Source: an uncultured Bacteroides sp.
GTDB taxonomy: Bacteria; Bacteroidota; Bacteroidia; Bacteroidales; UBA11471
Direction of reading: 5' to 3'
NCBI GenBank assembly: GCA_905210875.1
Contig: CAJLYN010000054.1
Location: 1 to 11,344, forward strand
DNA: 11,344 nucleotides
This document shows positions 1-6,699 of the stretch, in pieces (position 1 is the first letter of the stretch; each line of letters starts with the position of its first letter). The notes under the pieces were generated by a model. The model saw only the letters and a program-made list of their open reading frames with translations. It did not search any database and was not told the origin of the DNA. The position numbers were made by a program, and so were the translations under genes.

Positions 1-121
1 GCCCGAATGGTCGATACACTCAGCTGCCGCTACCCACAACTACACCTTTATTTGGGGTATGGGCGGTGAAAACCTTGACTATGGAGACCAAGATTTCTAC
101 AAATATACCGATTTAAAATAA
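1..121 (+). CDS. kduI: 5-keto-4-deoxyuronate isomerase (4-deoxy-L-threo-5-hexosulose-uronate ketol-isomerase), C-terminal end only
   Basis: Only the last 39 codons are present, read in the frame starting at base 2 and ending with TAA at 119-121; the gene begins outside the window. The translated tail holds W-S-I-H-S followed by Y-T-F-I-W-G-M and G-E-N, which I recognise from the C-terminus of E. coli KduI (W-S-I-H-S, F-I-W-G-M-V-G-E-N). In the E. coli enzyme the histidine of W-S-I-H is a zinc ligand, and it is kept here (codon 17-19). KduI converts the 5-keto-4-deoxyuronate made from unsaturated uronates into 3-deoxy-D-glycero-2,5-hexodiulosonate, the substrate of KduD in the cytoplasm. KduD follows after 21 nt, which supports both the assignment and an operon. 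The 5' part and its promoter cannot be judged. Confidence 0.9.
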   Translation, partial: PEWSIHSAAATHNYTFIWGMGGENLDYGDQDFYKYTDLK

Positions 122-142
122 AACCCTTAAAAACAATAGAAT

Positions 143-937
143 ATGGTAAACTTTTCATTGGAAGGAAAAGTTGCTCTTGTAACAGGAGCATCTTATGGTA
201 TTGGTTTTGCAATTGCCAGCGGTTTTGCCAAAGCCGGTGCAACCATCGTATTTAACGACATCAAGCAAGAGTTGGTAGATAAAGGCCTTGCTTCTTATCA
301 AGCAGCCGGTATTAAAGCTCACGGATATGTGTGTGACGTTACTAACGAGGAGCAGGTTAATGCTTTTGTTGCCCAAATCGAAAAAGAGATAGGTACAATC
401 GATATTTTGGTAAATAATGCCGGAATTATCAAACGTATCCCGATGATTGAAATGACGGCTGCAGAATTCCGTCAGGTAATAGATGTCGACCTGAACGCTC
501 CCTTTATTGTGGCCAAAGCTGTTATCCCCGGTATGATTAAGAAAGGTCACGGTAAAATCATTAATATCTGTTCGATGATGAGCGAACTCGGTCGCGAAAC
601 TGTATCGGCATATGCTGCTGCCAAGGGCGGTCTGAAAATGCTCACCCGTAACATTGCTTCGGAATATGGCGAATACAATATTCAATGTAACGGTATTGGC
701 CCGGGCTACATTGCTACGCCGCAAACCGCGCCCTTGCGTGAACGTCAGGCCGACGGCTCTCGTCACCCCTTCGATGCATTTATCGTAGCCAAAACTCCTG
801 CTGCCCGCTGGGGTACGCCCGAAGACTTGGTAGGTCCGGCCGTATTCTTGGCATCAGAGGCTTCTGACTTTGTAAATGGTCATGTACTCTATGTCGATGG
901 CGGTATATTGGCTTATATCGGAAAACAACCCAAATAA
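143..937 (+). CDS. kduD: 2-dehydro-3-deoxy-D-gluconate 5-dehydrogenase (KduD; often annotated gluconate 5-dehydrogenase), SDR family
   Basis: This 264-residue protein is a classical short-chain dehydrogenase/reductase. Visible motifs are the nucleotide-binding T-G-A-S-Y-G-I-G at residues 14-21, an Asp at 39 after the second strand (favouring NAD(H) over NADP(H)), N-N-A-G at 91-94, and the catalytic Ser144, Tyr157 and Lys161 (Y-A-A-A-K). The C-terminal V-D-G-G motif is at 251-254. In the KduI-KduD pathway it reduces 3-deoxy-D-glycero-2,5-hexodiulosonate to 2-keto-3-deoxygluconate, which then enters KDG kinase/aldolase metabolism in the cytoplasm. The SDR family contains many close specificities, and gluconate 5-dehydrogenase is the common automatic name. 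The position directly behind kduI (21-nt gap) is the main argument for KduD. The ATG at 143 is the natural start because the Rossmann fold begins only about 10 residues later. Confidence 0.88.
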   Translation: MVNFSLEGKVALVTGASYGIGFAIASGFAKAGATIVFNDIKQELVDKGLASYQAAGIKAHGYVCDVTNEEQVNAFVAQIEKEIGTIDILVNNAGIIKRIPMIEMTAAEFRQVIDVDLNAPFIVAKAVIPGMIKKGHGKIINICSMMSELGRETVSAYAAAKGGLKMLTRNIASEYGEYNIQCNGIGPGYIATPQTAPLRERQADGSRHPFDAFIVAKTPAARWGTPEDLVGPAVFLASEASDFVNGHVLYVDGGILAYIGKQPK

Positions 938-942
938 AGACG

Positions 943-2196
943 ATGATCATGTTAAAAATGAGAAATCTCTTTTTCGGAGCCTTCGTTGCATTATTGCTTA
1001 CTTCGTGCGCAAGCAAGGAAGTGAAAGTTTCTGTGGCGAATACTACCGGAATGGAACGTCAAAACGAGATGATAGAGGTATGTATGAAAGACATTGCCTC
1101 GAAATTGCAACTCAGCGATACGGCTCAGGTGGTCGTACTCGACGCCATGGGAAAACAATTGCCTTACCAAGTTACCTATGATGGAAAACTTATTTTCCAA
1201 GCCTCGGTAGCCCCCAACGGCACTTCGGTCTATACCGTGAAGGAGGGTGTTCCCGAAGCTGTTGAGGTACTTGCCTGCGGTCGTCAGTATCCCGAACGCG
1301 TTGACGATATCGCTTGGGAAAACGACCTTACCGCTTATCGTATGTATGGCCCGGCTTTGCAAGCTACTGGCGAACGGGCATTCGGCTATGACGTATGGGT
1401 AAAATCGGTAAGAGAACCGGTTGTTGAAGCCCGTTATGCCTCGGAACTCAATCCCGAGACCATGGAGCAGATTGCCAAACTGAAAAAGACCAATCCTCAG
1501 GCAGCCGATGAGTTGTATCGCTCGGTATCCTATCACGTCGATCATGGTAATGGCCTCGACTGCTACAAAGTGGGTCCGACGCTGGGTGGCGGTGCAACCG
1601 CACTGGTTGTCGATGGCGAAATCATCTATCCCTATTGCTACAAGACCTATGAAATTCTCGACAACGGTCCGTTGCGTTTTACCGTAAAAGCCGTTTACAA
1701 TCCCGAGAACATCAAAGGAAAAGAAGTGGTAGAGACGCGTGTTATATCGCTTGATGCCGGTTCGCAGCTCAACAAGACGGTGGTTACCTATGACAATCTG
1801 GCTGAGCCCACACAAGTTGTTGCCGGTGTGGTACTTCATAACCCGCTCGATGAATGTCGCTATATAGCCAGTGCCGAAAAGGGTTATTTGGCTTATGCCG
1901 ACCCCACCGACAATGTCAATAATAACAACGGAACCATCTATGTGGGTTGTGTATTTCCTGAGGCTGTAACCGAGGTAAAACCCGTTATGTATCAAGAGCC
2001 CGAGAAGACCCAGCTCCGTGGTGGAGCTGATGGACAACTCCTTGCATATATCAACTACACTCCGGGTAGTGAACTGGTTTATTACTGGGGTTCGGGTTGG
2101 AGCAAATATGGCTTCGAAACCGATGAAGCATGGAATACCTACATAGAGAATGCCGCTGTTGCCAAGAGAAACCCTTTACAGGTAACTCTTAAATAA
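943..2196 (+). CDS. DUF4861-type predicted lipoprotein of a uronate/polysaccharide utilisation operon
   Basis: The 417-residue product has a short basic N-terminus, a hydrophobic segment and a lipobox L-T-S-C with Cys22 (counted from the ATG at 943), so it should be a lipoprotein of the cell envelope. ATGs at 949 and 958 are also possible starts; the one at 958 would give a cleaner signal peptide with Cys17. The mature part resembles the DUF4861 family as I remember it: a D-D-I-A-W-E-N-D-L region followed by Y-R-M-Y-G-P-A-L at about 121-139, a H-G-N-G-L-D-C-Y-K stretch near 200, and a W-G-S-G-W motif at 382-386. No activity is assigned to the family that I can name with confidence. It begins 5 nt after the kduD stop and ends just before a strong terminator, so it is the last gene of this operon. 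That context suggests a role in processing or binding uronate-containing glycans or their unsaturated products; this is inference. Confidence 0.75.
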   Translation: MIMLKMRNLFFGAFVALLLTSCASKEVKVSVANTTGMERQNEMIEVCMKDIASKLQLSDTAQVVVLDAMGKQLPYQVTYDGKLIFQASVAPNGTSVYTVKEGVPEAVEVLACGRQYPERVDDIAWENDLTAYRMYGPALQATGERAFGYDVWVKSVREPVVEARYASELNPETMEQIAKLKKTNPQAADELYRSVSYHVDHGNGLDCYKVGPTLGGGATALVVDGEIIYPYCYKTYEILDNGPLRFTVKAVYNPENIKGKEVVETRVISLDAGSQLNKTVVTYDNLAEPTQVVAGVVLHNPLDECRYIASAEKGYLAYADPTDNVNNNNGTIYVGCVFPEAVTEVKPVMYQEPEKTQLRGGADGQLLAYINYTPGSELVYYWGSGWSKYGFETDEAWNTYIENAAVAKRNPLQVTLK

Positions 2197-2220
2197 GCCG
2201 ACATTCTTTGTATGACAAGT

Positions 2221-2260
2221 AAGCGTTCCTGGTCAGTTGTCTGTCCGGGAACGCTTTTTT
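2221..2260 (+). terminator. Rho-independent terminator of the kduI-kduD-DUF4861 operon
   Basis: A 12-bp stem (2221-2232 with 2245-2256, one G-T pair, otherwise perfect) encloses a 12-nt loop and runs straight into a T run at 2255-2260. It starts 24 nt after the stop codon at 2196 and separates the uronate operon from the purU/his operon. Confidence 0.9.
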
Positions 2261-2298
2261 GTTTAGAAGCCAATATCCTTTATAACGAAACAAATAAT

Positions 2299-2338
2299 TA
2301 CCTTTGTTCGATATTGTGATGATATTTTGTTAACTTTG
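2299..2338 (+). promoter_or_regulatory. Probable Bacteroidota-type promoter for purU-hisH-hisA
   Basis: Two matches to the TAnnTTTG -7 consensus lie upstream of purU: TACCTTTG at 2299-2306 and TAACTTTG at 2331-2338. The second is better placed, 28 nt before the ATG. The nearest TTTG that could act as a -33 element (2303-2306, inside the first box) is 24 nt away, a little more than the usual spacing of about 19-21, so the -33 part is weak. Upstream of the first box there is no good -33 candidate. A start site would fall near 2345, giving a leader of roughly 20 nt. Confidence 0.6.
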
Positions 2339-2353
2339 TATTCTAAAATATCA
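2320..2353. repeat. Perfect 9-bp inverted repeat bracketing the purU -7 box (possible operator)
   Basis: TGATATTTT at 2320-2328 and AAAATATCA at 2345-2353 are exact reverse complements separated by 16 nt. The spacer contains the TAACTTTG box (2331-2338), and the right arm falls where transcription would start. The arrangement resembles a repressor operator overlapping a promoter, but the arms are AT-rich and no regulator is known, so the role is inferred. Confidence 0.4.
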
Positions 2354-2366
2354 ACAACGAATAAAT

Positions 2367-3245
2367 ATGACAAAATCGATACCGCAGAAACCGAGTAAAA
2401 ATGCCATACTTTTGATGCACTGTCCCGATCAGTCGGGTATTGTGGCAGTAGTAACCGATTTTATCAACATCAACGGCGGAAACATTCTCTATCTTGACCA
2501 GTATGTCGACCGAGAGAATCGTATTTTCTTTATGCGTATAGAGTGGGATTTGAGTCAGTTTATCATACCCGAAGATAAAATTGATGCCTACTTTCATACT
2601 CTTTGTGCTCAGAAATACGATATCAACTTCAGTCTCTATTTTAGTGATAGAGTGCCTCGTATGGCTATTTTTGTGTCGAAAATGTCACATTGTCTATACG
2701 ACCTGTTGGCCCGCTACACAGCTGGTGAGTGGGAAGTAGAGATACCTCTTATCGTGAGCAACCACCCCGATATGGAAATCGCCGCCAAACGATTTGGTAT
2801 CGATTACAGATATTTCCCCATTACCAAGGAAAACAAGGCCGAGCAGGAAGCAGCCGAGTTGGCTTTGCTGAAAGAATATAACATTGAGTTTATTGTCTTG
2901 GCGCGATATATGCAGATTGTCTCACCTGAGTTTATCAGCGAGTATCCCAACCGTATCATTAACATACACCATTCGTTTCTGCCTGCCTTTATTGGCGCCA
3001 AGCCTTACCATGCAGCCTTTGAGCGGGGTGTGAAATTGATTGGAGCAACCAGTCATTATGTAACAAGCGATCTCGATGCCGGTCCCATTATTGAGCAGGA
3101 CATTACCCGCATATCGCACAAAGACCCGGTGGCCAGTCTCATACGTAAAGGCCGTGATTTGGAGAAAATCGTATTGTCTCGCGCTGTGGAAAAACATATC
3201 GAAAGAAAAATATTGGTATATCAGAACAAAACCGTTGTCTTCTAA
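2367..3245 (+). CDS. purU: Formyltetrahydrofolate deformylase
   Basis: PurU hydrolyses 10-formyl-THF to THF and formate in the cytoplasm. The 292-residue length suits the family. An N-terminal ACT regulatory domain occupies about residues 12-90 (C-P-D-Q-S-G-I-V followed by G-G-N-I), and a formyltransferase/hydrolase domain of the PurN type follows from about 97. The active-site residues correspond to those of PurN: Asn199 and His201 in N-I-H-H-S-F-L-P, and Asp237 in D-L-D-A-G-P-I-I. The I-H-H-S-F-L-P-A-F segment with G-A-K-P-Y is characteristic of PurU rather than PurN. The gene starts the cluster, and hisH begins 2 nt after its stop, so the two are very probably co-transcribed and perhaps translationally coupled. 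In E. coli PurU is controlled through its ACT domain by methionine and glycine; the same control here is only inferred. Confidence 0.93.
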   Translation: MTKSIPQKPSKNAILLMHCPDQSGIVAVVTDFININGGNILYLDQYVDRENRIFFMRIEWDLSQFIIPEDKIDAYFHTLCAQKYDINFSLYFSDRVPRMAIFVSKMSHCLYDLLARYTAGEWEVEIPLIVSNHPDMEIAAKRFGIDYRYFPITKENKAEQEAAELALLKEYNIEFIVLARYMQIVSPEFISEYPNRIINIHHSFLPAFIGAKPYHAAFERGVKLIGATSHYVTSDLDAGPIIEQDITRISHKDPVASLIRKGRDLEKIVLSRAVEKHIERKILVYQNKTVVF

Positions 3246-3247
3246 CC

Positions 3248-3841
3248 ATGCAGGTAGCAATCGTCAAATACAATGCAGGCAATATCTACTCGGTCGACTG
3301 TGCCTTGCGTCGGGTAGGGGTTACCCCCATACTTACCGACGACCAAGAGACGCTCATGGCTGCCGATAAAGTCATATTTCCGGGAGTGGGAGAGGCCGCA
3401 ACCACTATGGCCTACTTACGGGCTCATGGTTTGGACCGTCTCATTTGCGACTTGAAACAACCCGTGTTGGGTATCTGCATCGGCATGCAACTCATGTGTC
3501 GTCACTCTGAAGAGGGTGACGTCGATTGTCTTGGAATATTCAATGATGTCGACGTAAAACGCTTCTGCCCTGAGAATCGGGAACAGAAAGTACCACATAT
3601 GGGATGGAATACCGTGAGCCGGGTCGACACACAGATGTTCCCTGCTCGGCTTGAAGGACAATATGTTTATTTTGTGCATAGTTATTATGCCCCACTTTCT
3701 CGTTATACAACAGCTGTAACCGAATATATACAACCATTCAGTGCGGCATTGCATCGCGACAATTTCTACGCTACACAGTTTCATATAGAAAAGAGTGGTA
3801 CGATAGGCGAAGAGATATTCAACCACTTTTTATCGCTTTGA
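3248..3841 (+). CDS. hisH: Imidazole glycerol phosphate synthase, glutaminase subunit HisH
   Basis: The 197-residue protein is a class I glutamine amidotransferase that passes ammonia to HisF, together converting PRFAR to imidazole glycerol phosphate and AICAR. The nucleophile is Cys77 in G-I-C-I-G-M-Q, and the other two triad residues are His179 and Glu181. The usual H-P-E is H-I-E here, an unusual change between two catalytic residues. Other family marks are F-P-G-V-G near 44-48, P-H-M-G-W-N at 116-121 and Y-F-V-H-S-Y at 141-146. The ATG lies 2 nt after purU and the stop is 3 nt before hisA. Its partner hisF is not adjacent but more than 2 kb downstream, beyond a broken unrelated gene. Confidence 0.95.
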   Translation: MQVAIVKYNAGNIYSVDCALRRVGVTPILTDDQETLMAADKVIFPGVGEAATTMAYLRAHGLDRLICDLKQPVLGICIGMQLMCRHSEEGDVDCLGIFNDVDVKRFCPENREQKVPHMGWNTVSRVDTQMFPARLEGQYVYFVHSYYAPLSRYTTAVTEYIQPFSAALHRDNFYATQFHIEKSGTIGEEIFNHFLSL

Positions 3842-3844
3842 CCC

Positions 3845-4567
3845 ATGATAGAACTTATTCCCGCCATAGATATCATCGACGGAAAGTGTGTGCGGCTTGC
3901 GCAAGGCGACTACACTAGCAAGAAGGTTTACAACGAAAACCCTCTCGAAATAGCCAAGGCTTTTGAGGATAATGGCTTGCGGCGATTGCATGTTGTCGAC
4001 CTCGACGGCGCAAAGGCTCACCACATAGTCAATTACAAAACCCTTGAAAATCTTGCCACACACACGTCGCTGACCATTGACTTCGGCGGCGGTCTCAAAA
4101 GTGACGAAGATCTGAAAATAGCTTTTGATTGTGGAGCTCAGATAGTAACGGGTGGAAGCATTGCCGTAAAGAGCCCGGCAACTTTTGAGGCATGGATTAC
4201 CCGTTACGGTCCCGAACGCATCATACTCGGAGCTGATGTGAAAGAGAAGAAAATTGCAGTCGGAGGATGGCTTGAAGCCTCGGAATATGATTTGTTTACG
4301 TTTGTTGCTGCTTATCAGGAAAAAGGCATTACAAAAGTAATTACTACCGACATTGCCCAAGACGGTATGTTGCAGGGCCCATCGCTCGACCTTTATGTTG
4401 AGATGTTGCAGAAATTGCCCGGGATATATCTTATTGCCAGTGGAGGTGTAAGTAACATCGAGGATATAGAATCGCTCGATGAGGCCGGTGTGCAGGGGGT
4501 CATTTTCGGGAAAGCCATCTATGAAGGACGTATATCCCTGCATGATTTACGACAATTTTTATACTAA
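3845..4567 (+). CDS. hisA: ProFAR isomerase: 1-(5-phosphoribosyl)-5-[(5-phosphoribosylamino)methylideneamino]imidazole-4-carboxamide isomerase
   Basis: HisA performs the Amadori rearrangement of ProFAR to PRFAR, directly before the HisH/HisF step. The 240-residue length is normal for this (beta/alpha)8 barrel. The two catalytic aspartates are visible as Asp9 in P-A-I-D and Asp131 in G-A-D-V. Phosphate-binding glycines appear as F-G-G-G at 80-83, T-G-G-S at 102-105 and S-G-G-V at 199-202, with T-D-I-A-Q-D-G-M at 168-175. The N-terminal I-D-G-K-C-V-R-L-A-Q-G-D separates it from HisF. It starts 3 nt after hisH, so it belongs to the same transcript. In the window it is the last intact gene of the upstream his block; the following lipoprotein gene starts only 16 nt later. 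Confidence 0.95.
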   Translation: MIELIPAIDIIDGKCVRLAQGDYTSKKVYNENPLEIAKAFEDNGLRRLHVVDLDGAKAHHIVNYKTLENLATHTSLTIDFGGGLKSDEDLKIAFDCGAQIVTGGSIAVKSPATFEAWITRYGPERIILGADVKEKKIAVGGWLEASEYDLFTFVAAYQEKGITKVITTDIAQDGMLQGPSLDLYVEMLQKLPGIYLIASGGVSNIEDIESLDEAGVQGVIFGKAIYEGRISLHDLRQFLY

Positions 4568-4583
4568 CATAATACTATTGAAA

Positions 4584-5724
4584 ATGAAAAACACACTATT
4601 GTCACCGCTATTATTTTTACTATTATTGAGTTGCTCCTCCTCTCATGAGCATAGAGATGGTATCGTCTCGGAGGAATTCTTGTATGACCAGGCCGATTTC
4701 CCGTCGTGCCATTCAGTAACCCTTGTTGAATTGGAAAACAGAGATTTGCTGGCTACCTATTTCGGGGGTACGTATGAACGTCACCCCGATGTGGAGATAC
4801 GTTTGCAGCGGAAAACTCCCGGGGGAGAGTGGTCGGCACCTCGTAGTGTGGCTACCGGCATTCAGAATGATACACTGCGTTACCCGACATGGAATCCCGT
4901 TATATTTCAGCCTAAGGGTAAAGACCTTATGCTTTATTATAAAGTTGGCCCAAATCCCAGGGAGTGGTGGGGTGAATATATAACATCTTCTGATAATGGT
5001 AATACATGGAGTAATCCACATCGTATAAAGTTGCCGTTGCTTGGCCCCATTAAAAATAAACCCATAGAATTGGCCGATGGCACACTGATTGCCGGGTCGA
5101 GCGACGAAAGTAACGGCTGGGGCGCACGTTGAACGCAGCACCGACGGAGGAGAAACCTGGGAGTTTATAGGTCCGCTTAACGACGGGAGGGAGACCGCAG
5201 CCATACAGCCCACTTTCCTGCAACATGGTGGCGATACATTGCAAATGCTTTGTCGTTCCGACGGCAAGGGTGATAATCAATTCATTGTAGAAACGTGGTC
5301 TTATGATGGTGGCAAGACGTGGACTGAGATGACCGATACCGAATTACCCAATAACAATTCGGGTATTGATGCCGTAACGTTGAAAGATGGACGACATCTT
5401 CTTATCTATAATCATTCAACCAGAGACCAAAAAAACTTAGGGCACAAGGGACGTGGAGTTATCAATCTGGCTGTCAGTCGTGATGGTCGTAACTGGGAAG
5501 CGGCTCTGGTGCTCGATTATTCCAATCGTGAGGGCCAGCAATATTCTTATCCATCGATTATTCAGACTGCCGATGGCTTGGTGCACATTGTCTATACATG
5601 GCATCGCAAGCGTATCAAACACGTTGTAGTCGATCCCGATAGCTTGGTAACTTATCCGATTGTCGATGGCGTGTGGCCGGTAGAAAAGATTCCACTTGTC
5701 TTGTCTCCAGAAGACGCCTTGTAG
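4584..5724 (+). pseudogene. Frameshifted sialidase-superfamily (BNR/Asp-box beta-propeller) lipoprotein gene
   Basis: The 5' part (ATG 4584, stop 5130-5132) encodes 182 residues starting with a lipoprotein signal (L-L-S-C, Cys17). The 3' part continues in the next frame to TAG-terminated codons ending at 5724. Joined near residue 181 with two restored bases, they give a continuous product of about 380 residues. Asp boxes (S-x-D-x-G-x-T-W) occur at 135-142, 186-193 and 240-247, with a degenerate one at 299-305. W-N-P-V-I-F, G-P-I-K-N-K-P and I-K-H-V-V mark the BNR_2 branch also seen in plant and bacterial sialidase-like proteins. The canonical sialidase F/Y-R-I-P motif is absent, so true sialidase activity is doubtful. 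The intact ancestor was probably a surface or periplasmic glycan-active protein. It has no link to histidine synthesis, yet it sits between hisA and hisF. A sequencing or assembly error at the shift cannot be excluded. The stop codon of the second part is TAG at 5722-5724. Confidence 0.8.
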
Positions 5725-5814
5725 GTAATGCCAGTCCTACCCATGAAAGGAAATCCTTTGCAGCGTGATAATGGTATTTCCCTTTCGGAATATGGCAAAA
5801 CAAAAAAGAAATTG

Positions 5815-5822
5815 TAATTTTG
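5815..5822 (+). promoter_or_regulatory. Possible -7 box of a promoter serving hisF-hisIE-ftsE
   Basis: TAATTTTG fits TAnnTTTG and lies in the 206-nt gap between the broken lipoprotein gene and hisF, about 108 nt before the hisF ATG. I see no convincing TTTG at the expected -33 distance, so this is weak. A promoter here would make biological sense, because hisF is far from the purU promoter. The remainder of the gap has TTTGATA at 5831-5837 and again at 5841-5847, and its reverse complement TATCAAA at 5867-5873; I see no gene or convincing terminator in it. Confidence 0.3.
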
Positions 5823-5930
5823 CCTCAGACTTTGATAAAATTTGATAGAGATGTGGTATTGAAAAATATCAAAATCTTGTCAGAAATATTATAAATAACC
5901 TGCCAAAGTTAAGTCTTAGGTAGAAAGAGT

Positions 5931-6686
5931 ATGTTAGCAAAACGAATAATTCCCTGTCTTGACGTAAAAGATGGAAAAACCGTCAAAGGAGTAAATTTTG
6001 TCAATTTCAGAGACGCCGGAGATCCCGTAGAATTGGGTCGTGCCTATAGTGAACAAGGTGCCGATGAATTGGTGTATCTTGATATCACGGCATCGTATGA
6101 AGGGCGCAAAACATTTACCGACTTGGTGCGTCGTGTGGCTGCTCATGTGAGTATACCCTTTACTGTGGGTGGGGGTATTAACGAGATGAACGATGTAGAC
6201 CGTCTGTTGAATGCCGGAGCTGATAAGGTATCTATCAACTCGTCGGCCTTGAAAAATCCGGCTCTTATCGAAGAGATTGCAAAGCATTTTGGCTCGCAGG
6301 TATGTGTCGTAGCCATAGATGCTTGTCTCGAAGACGGGCATTGGCGTTGCTATCGTAGCGGTGGGCGTATCCCCACCGAAAAAGAACTTTTCTCGTGGGC
6401 TCGTGAGGCGCAAGAGCGAGGTGCCGGTGAGATACTCTTTACCAGCATGACCCACGACGGCGTGAAGACCGGATATGCCAATGACGCCCTTGCCCGTTTG
6501 CACGACCTGCTCGATATTCCCGTTATTGCCTCGGGCGGTGCCGGAGCCAAAGAACATTTCCGCGATGCTTTTCTTCTCGGAAAGGCTGATGCCGCTTTGG
6601 CGGCCAGTGTTTTTCATTTTGGTGAAATTCCCATTCCTGCCTTGAAAGACTATCTCGCAAAAGAAAATATTTGTGTAAGAATATAA
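5931..6686 (+). CDS. hisF: Imidazole glycerol phosphate synthase, cyclase subunit HisF
   Basis: HisF uses ammonia from HisH to convert PRFAR into imidazole glycerol phosphate and AICAR. The 251-residue barrel has the expected length. The catalytic aspartates are Asp11 (I-P-C-L-D) and Asp130 (A-I-D), at the standard HisF positions. The N-terminal K-R-I-I-P-C-L-D-V with G-K-T-V-K-G-V-N-F is diagnostic. Phosphate-binding motifs appear as V-G-G-G-I at 79-83 and A-S-G-G-A-G at 200-205, and T-S-M-T-H-D-G at 171-177 marks the second half-barrel. The ATG at 5931 gives this canonical start. HisIE follows after 13 nt. The distance from hisH is unusual only because of the intervening broken gene. Confidence 0.96.
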   Translation: MLAKRIIPCLDVKDGKTVKGVNFVNFRDAGDPVELGRAYSEQGADELVYLDITASYEGRKTFTDLVRRVAAHVSIPFTVGGGINEMNDVDRLLNAGADKVSINSSALKNPALIEEIAKHFGSQVCVVAIDACLEDGHWRCYRSGGRIPTEKELFSWAREAQERGAGEILFTSMTHDGVKTGYANDALARLHDLLDIPVIASGGAGAKEHFRDAFLLGKADAALAASVFHFGEIPIPALKDYLAKENICVRI

Positions 6687-6699
6687 TACTGAAAAAGAT

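Noticed and set aside
991..2037. A long open frame of 348 codons on the minus strand opposite the DUF4861 gene
   Set aside because: It lies wholly antisense to a gene with a clear signal peptide and family motifs, shows no recognisable domain, and long antisense frames arise from the codon use of the + strand gene.
4479..4583. An upstream extension of the sialidase-like gene overlapping the end of hisA
   Set aside because: The ATG at 4584 is followed immediately by a proper lipoprotein signal peptide; the 35 upstream residues would bury it.
5089..5724. The 3' half of the sialidase-like gene as an independent gene starting at TTG 5089
   Set aside because: It would lack a signal peptide and the first propeller blades, and its first 12 residues are out-of-frame sequence of the 5' half; it is better read as the rest of a frameshifted gene.
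5745..5785. Hairpin GGAAAT...ATTTCC after the broken lipoprotein gene as a terminator
   Set aside because: The stem is short with a bulge, the loop is long, and no T run follows.
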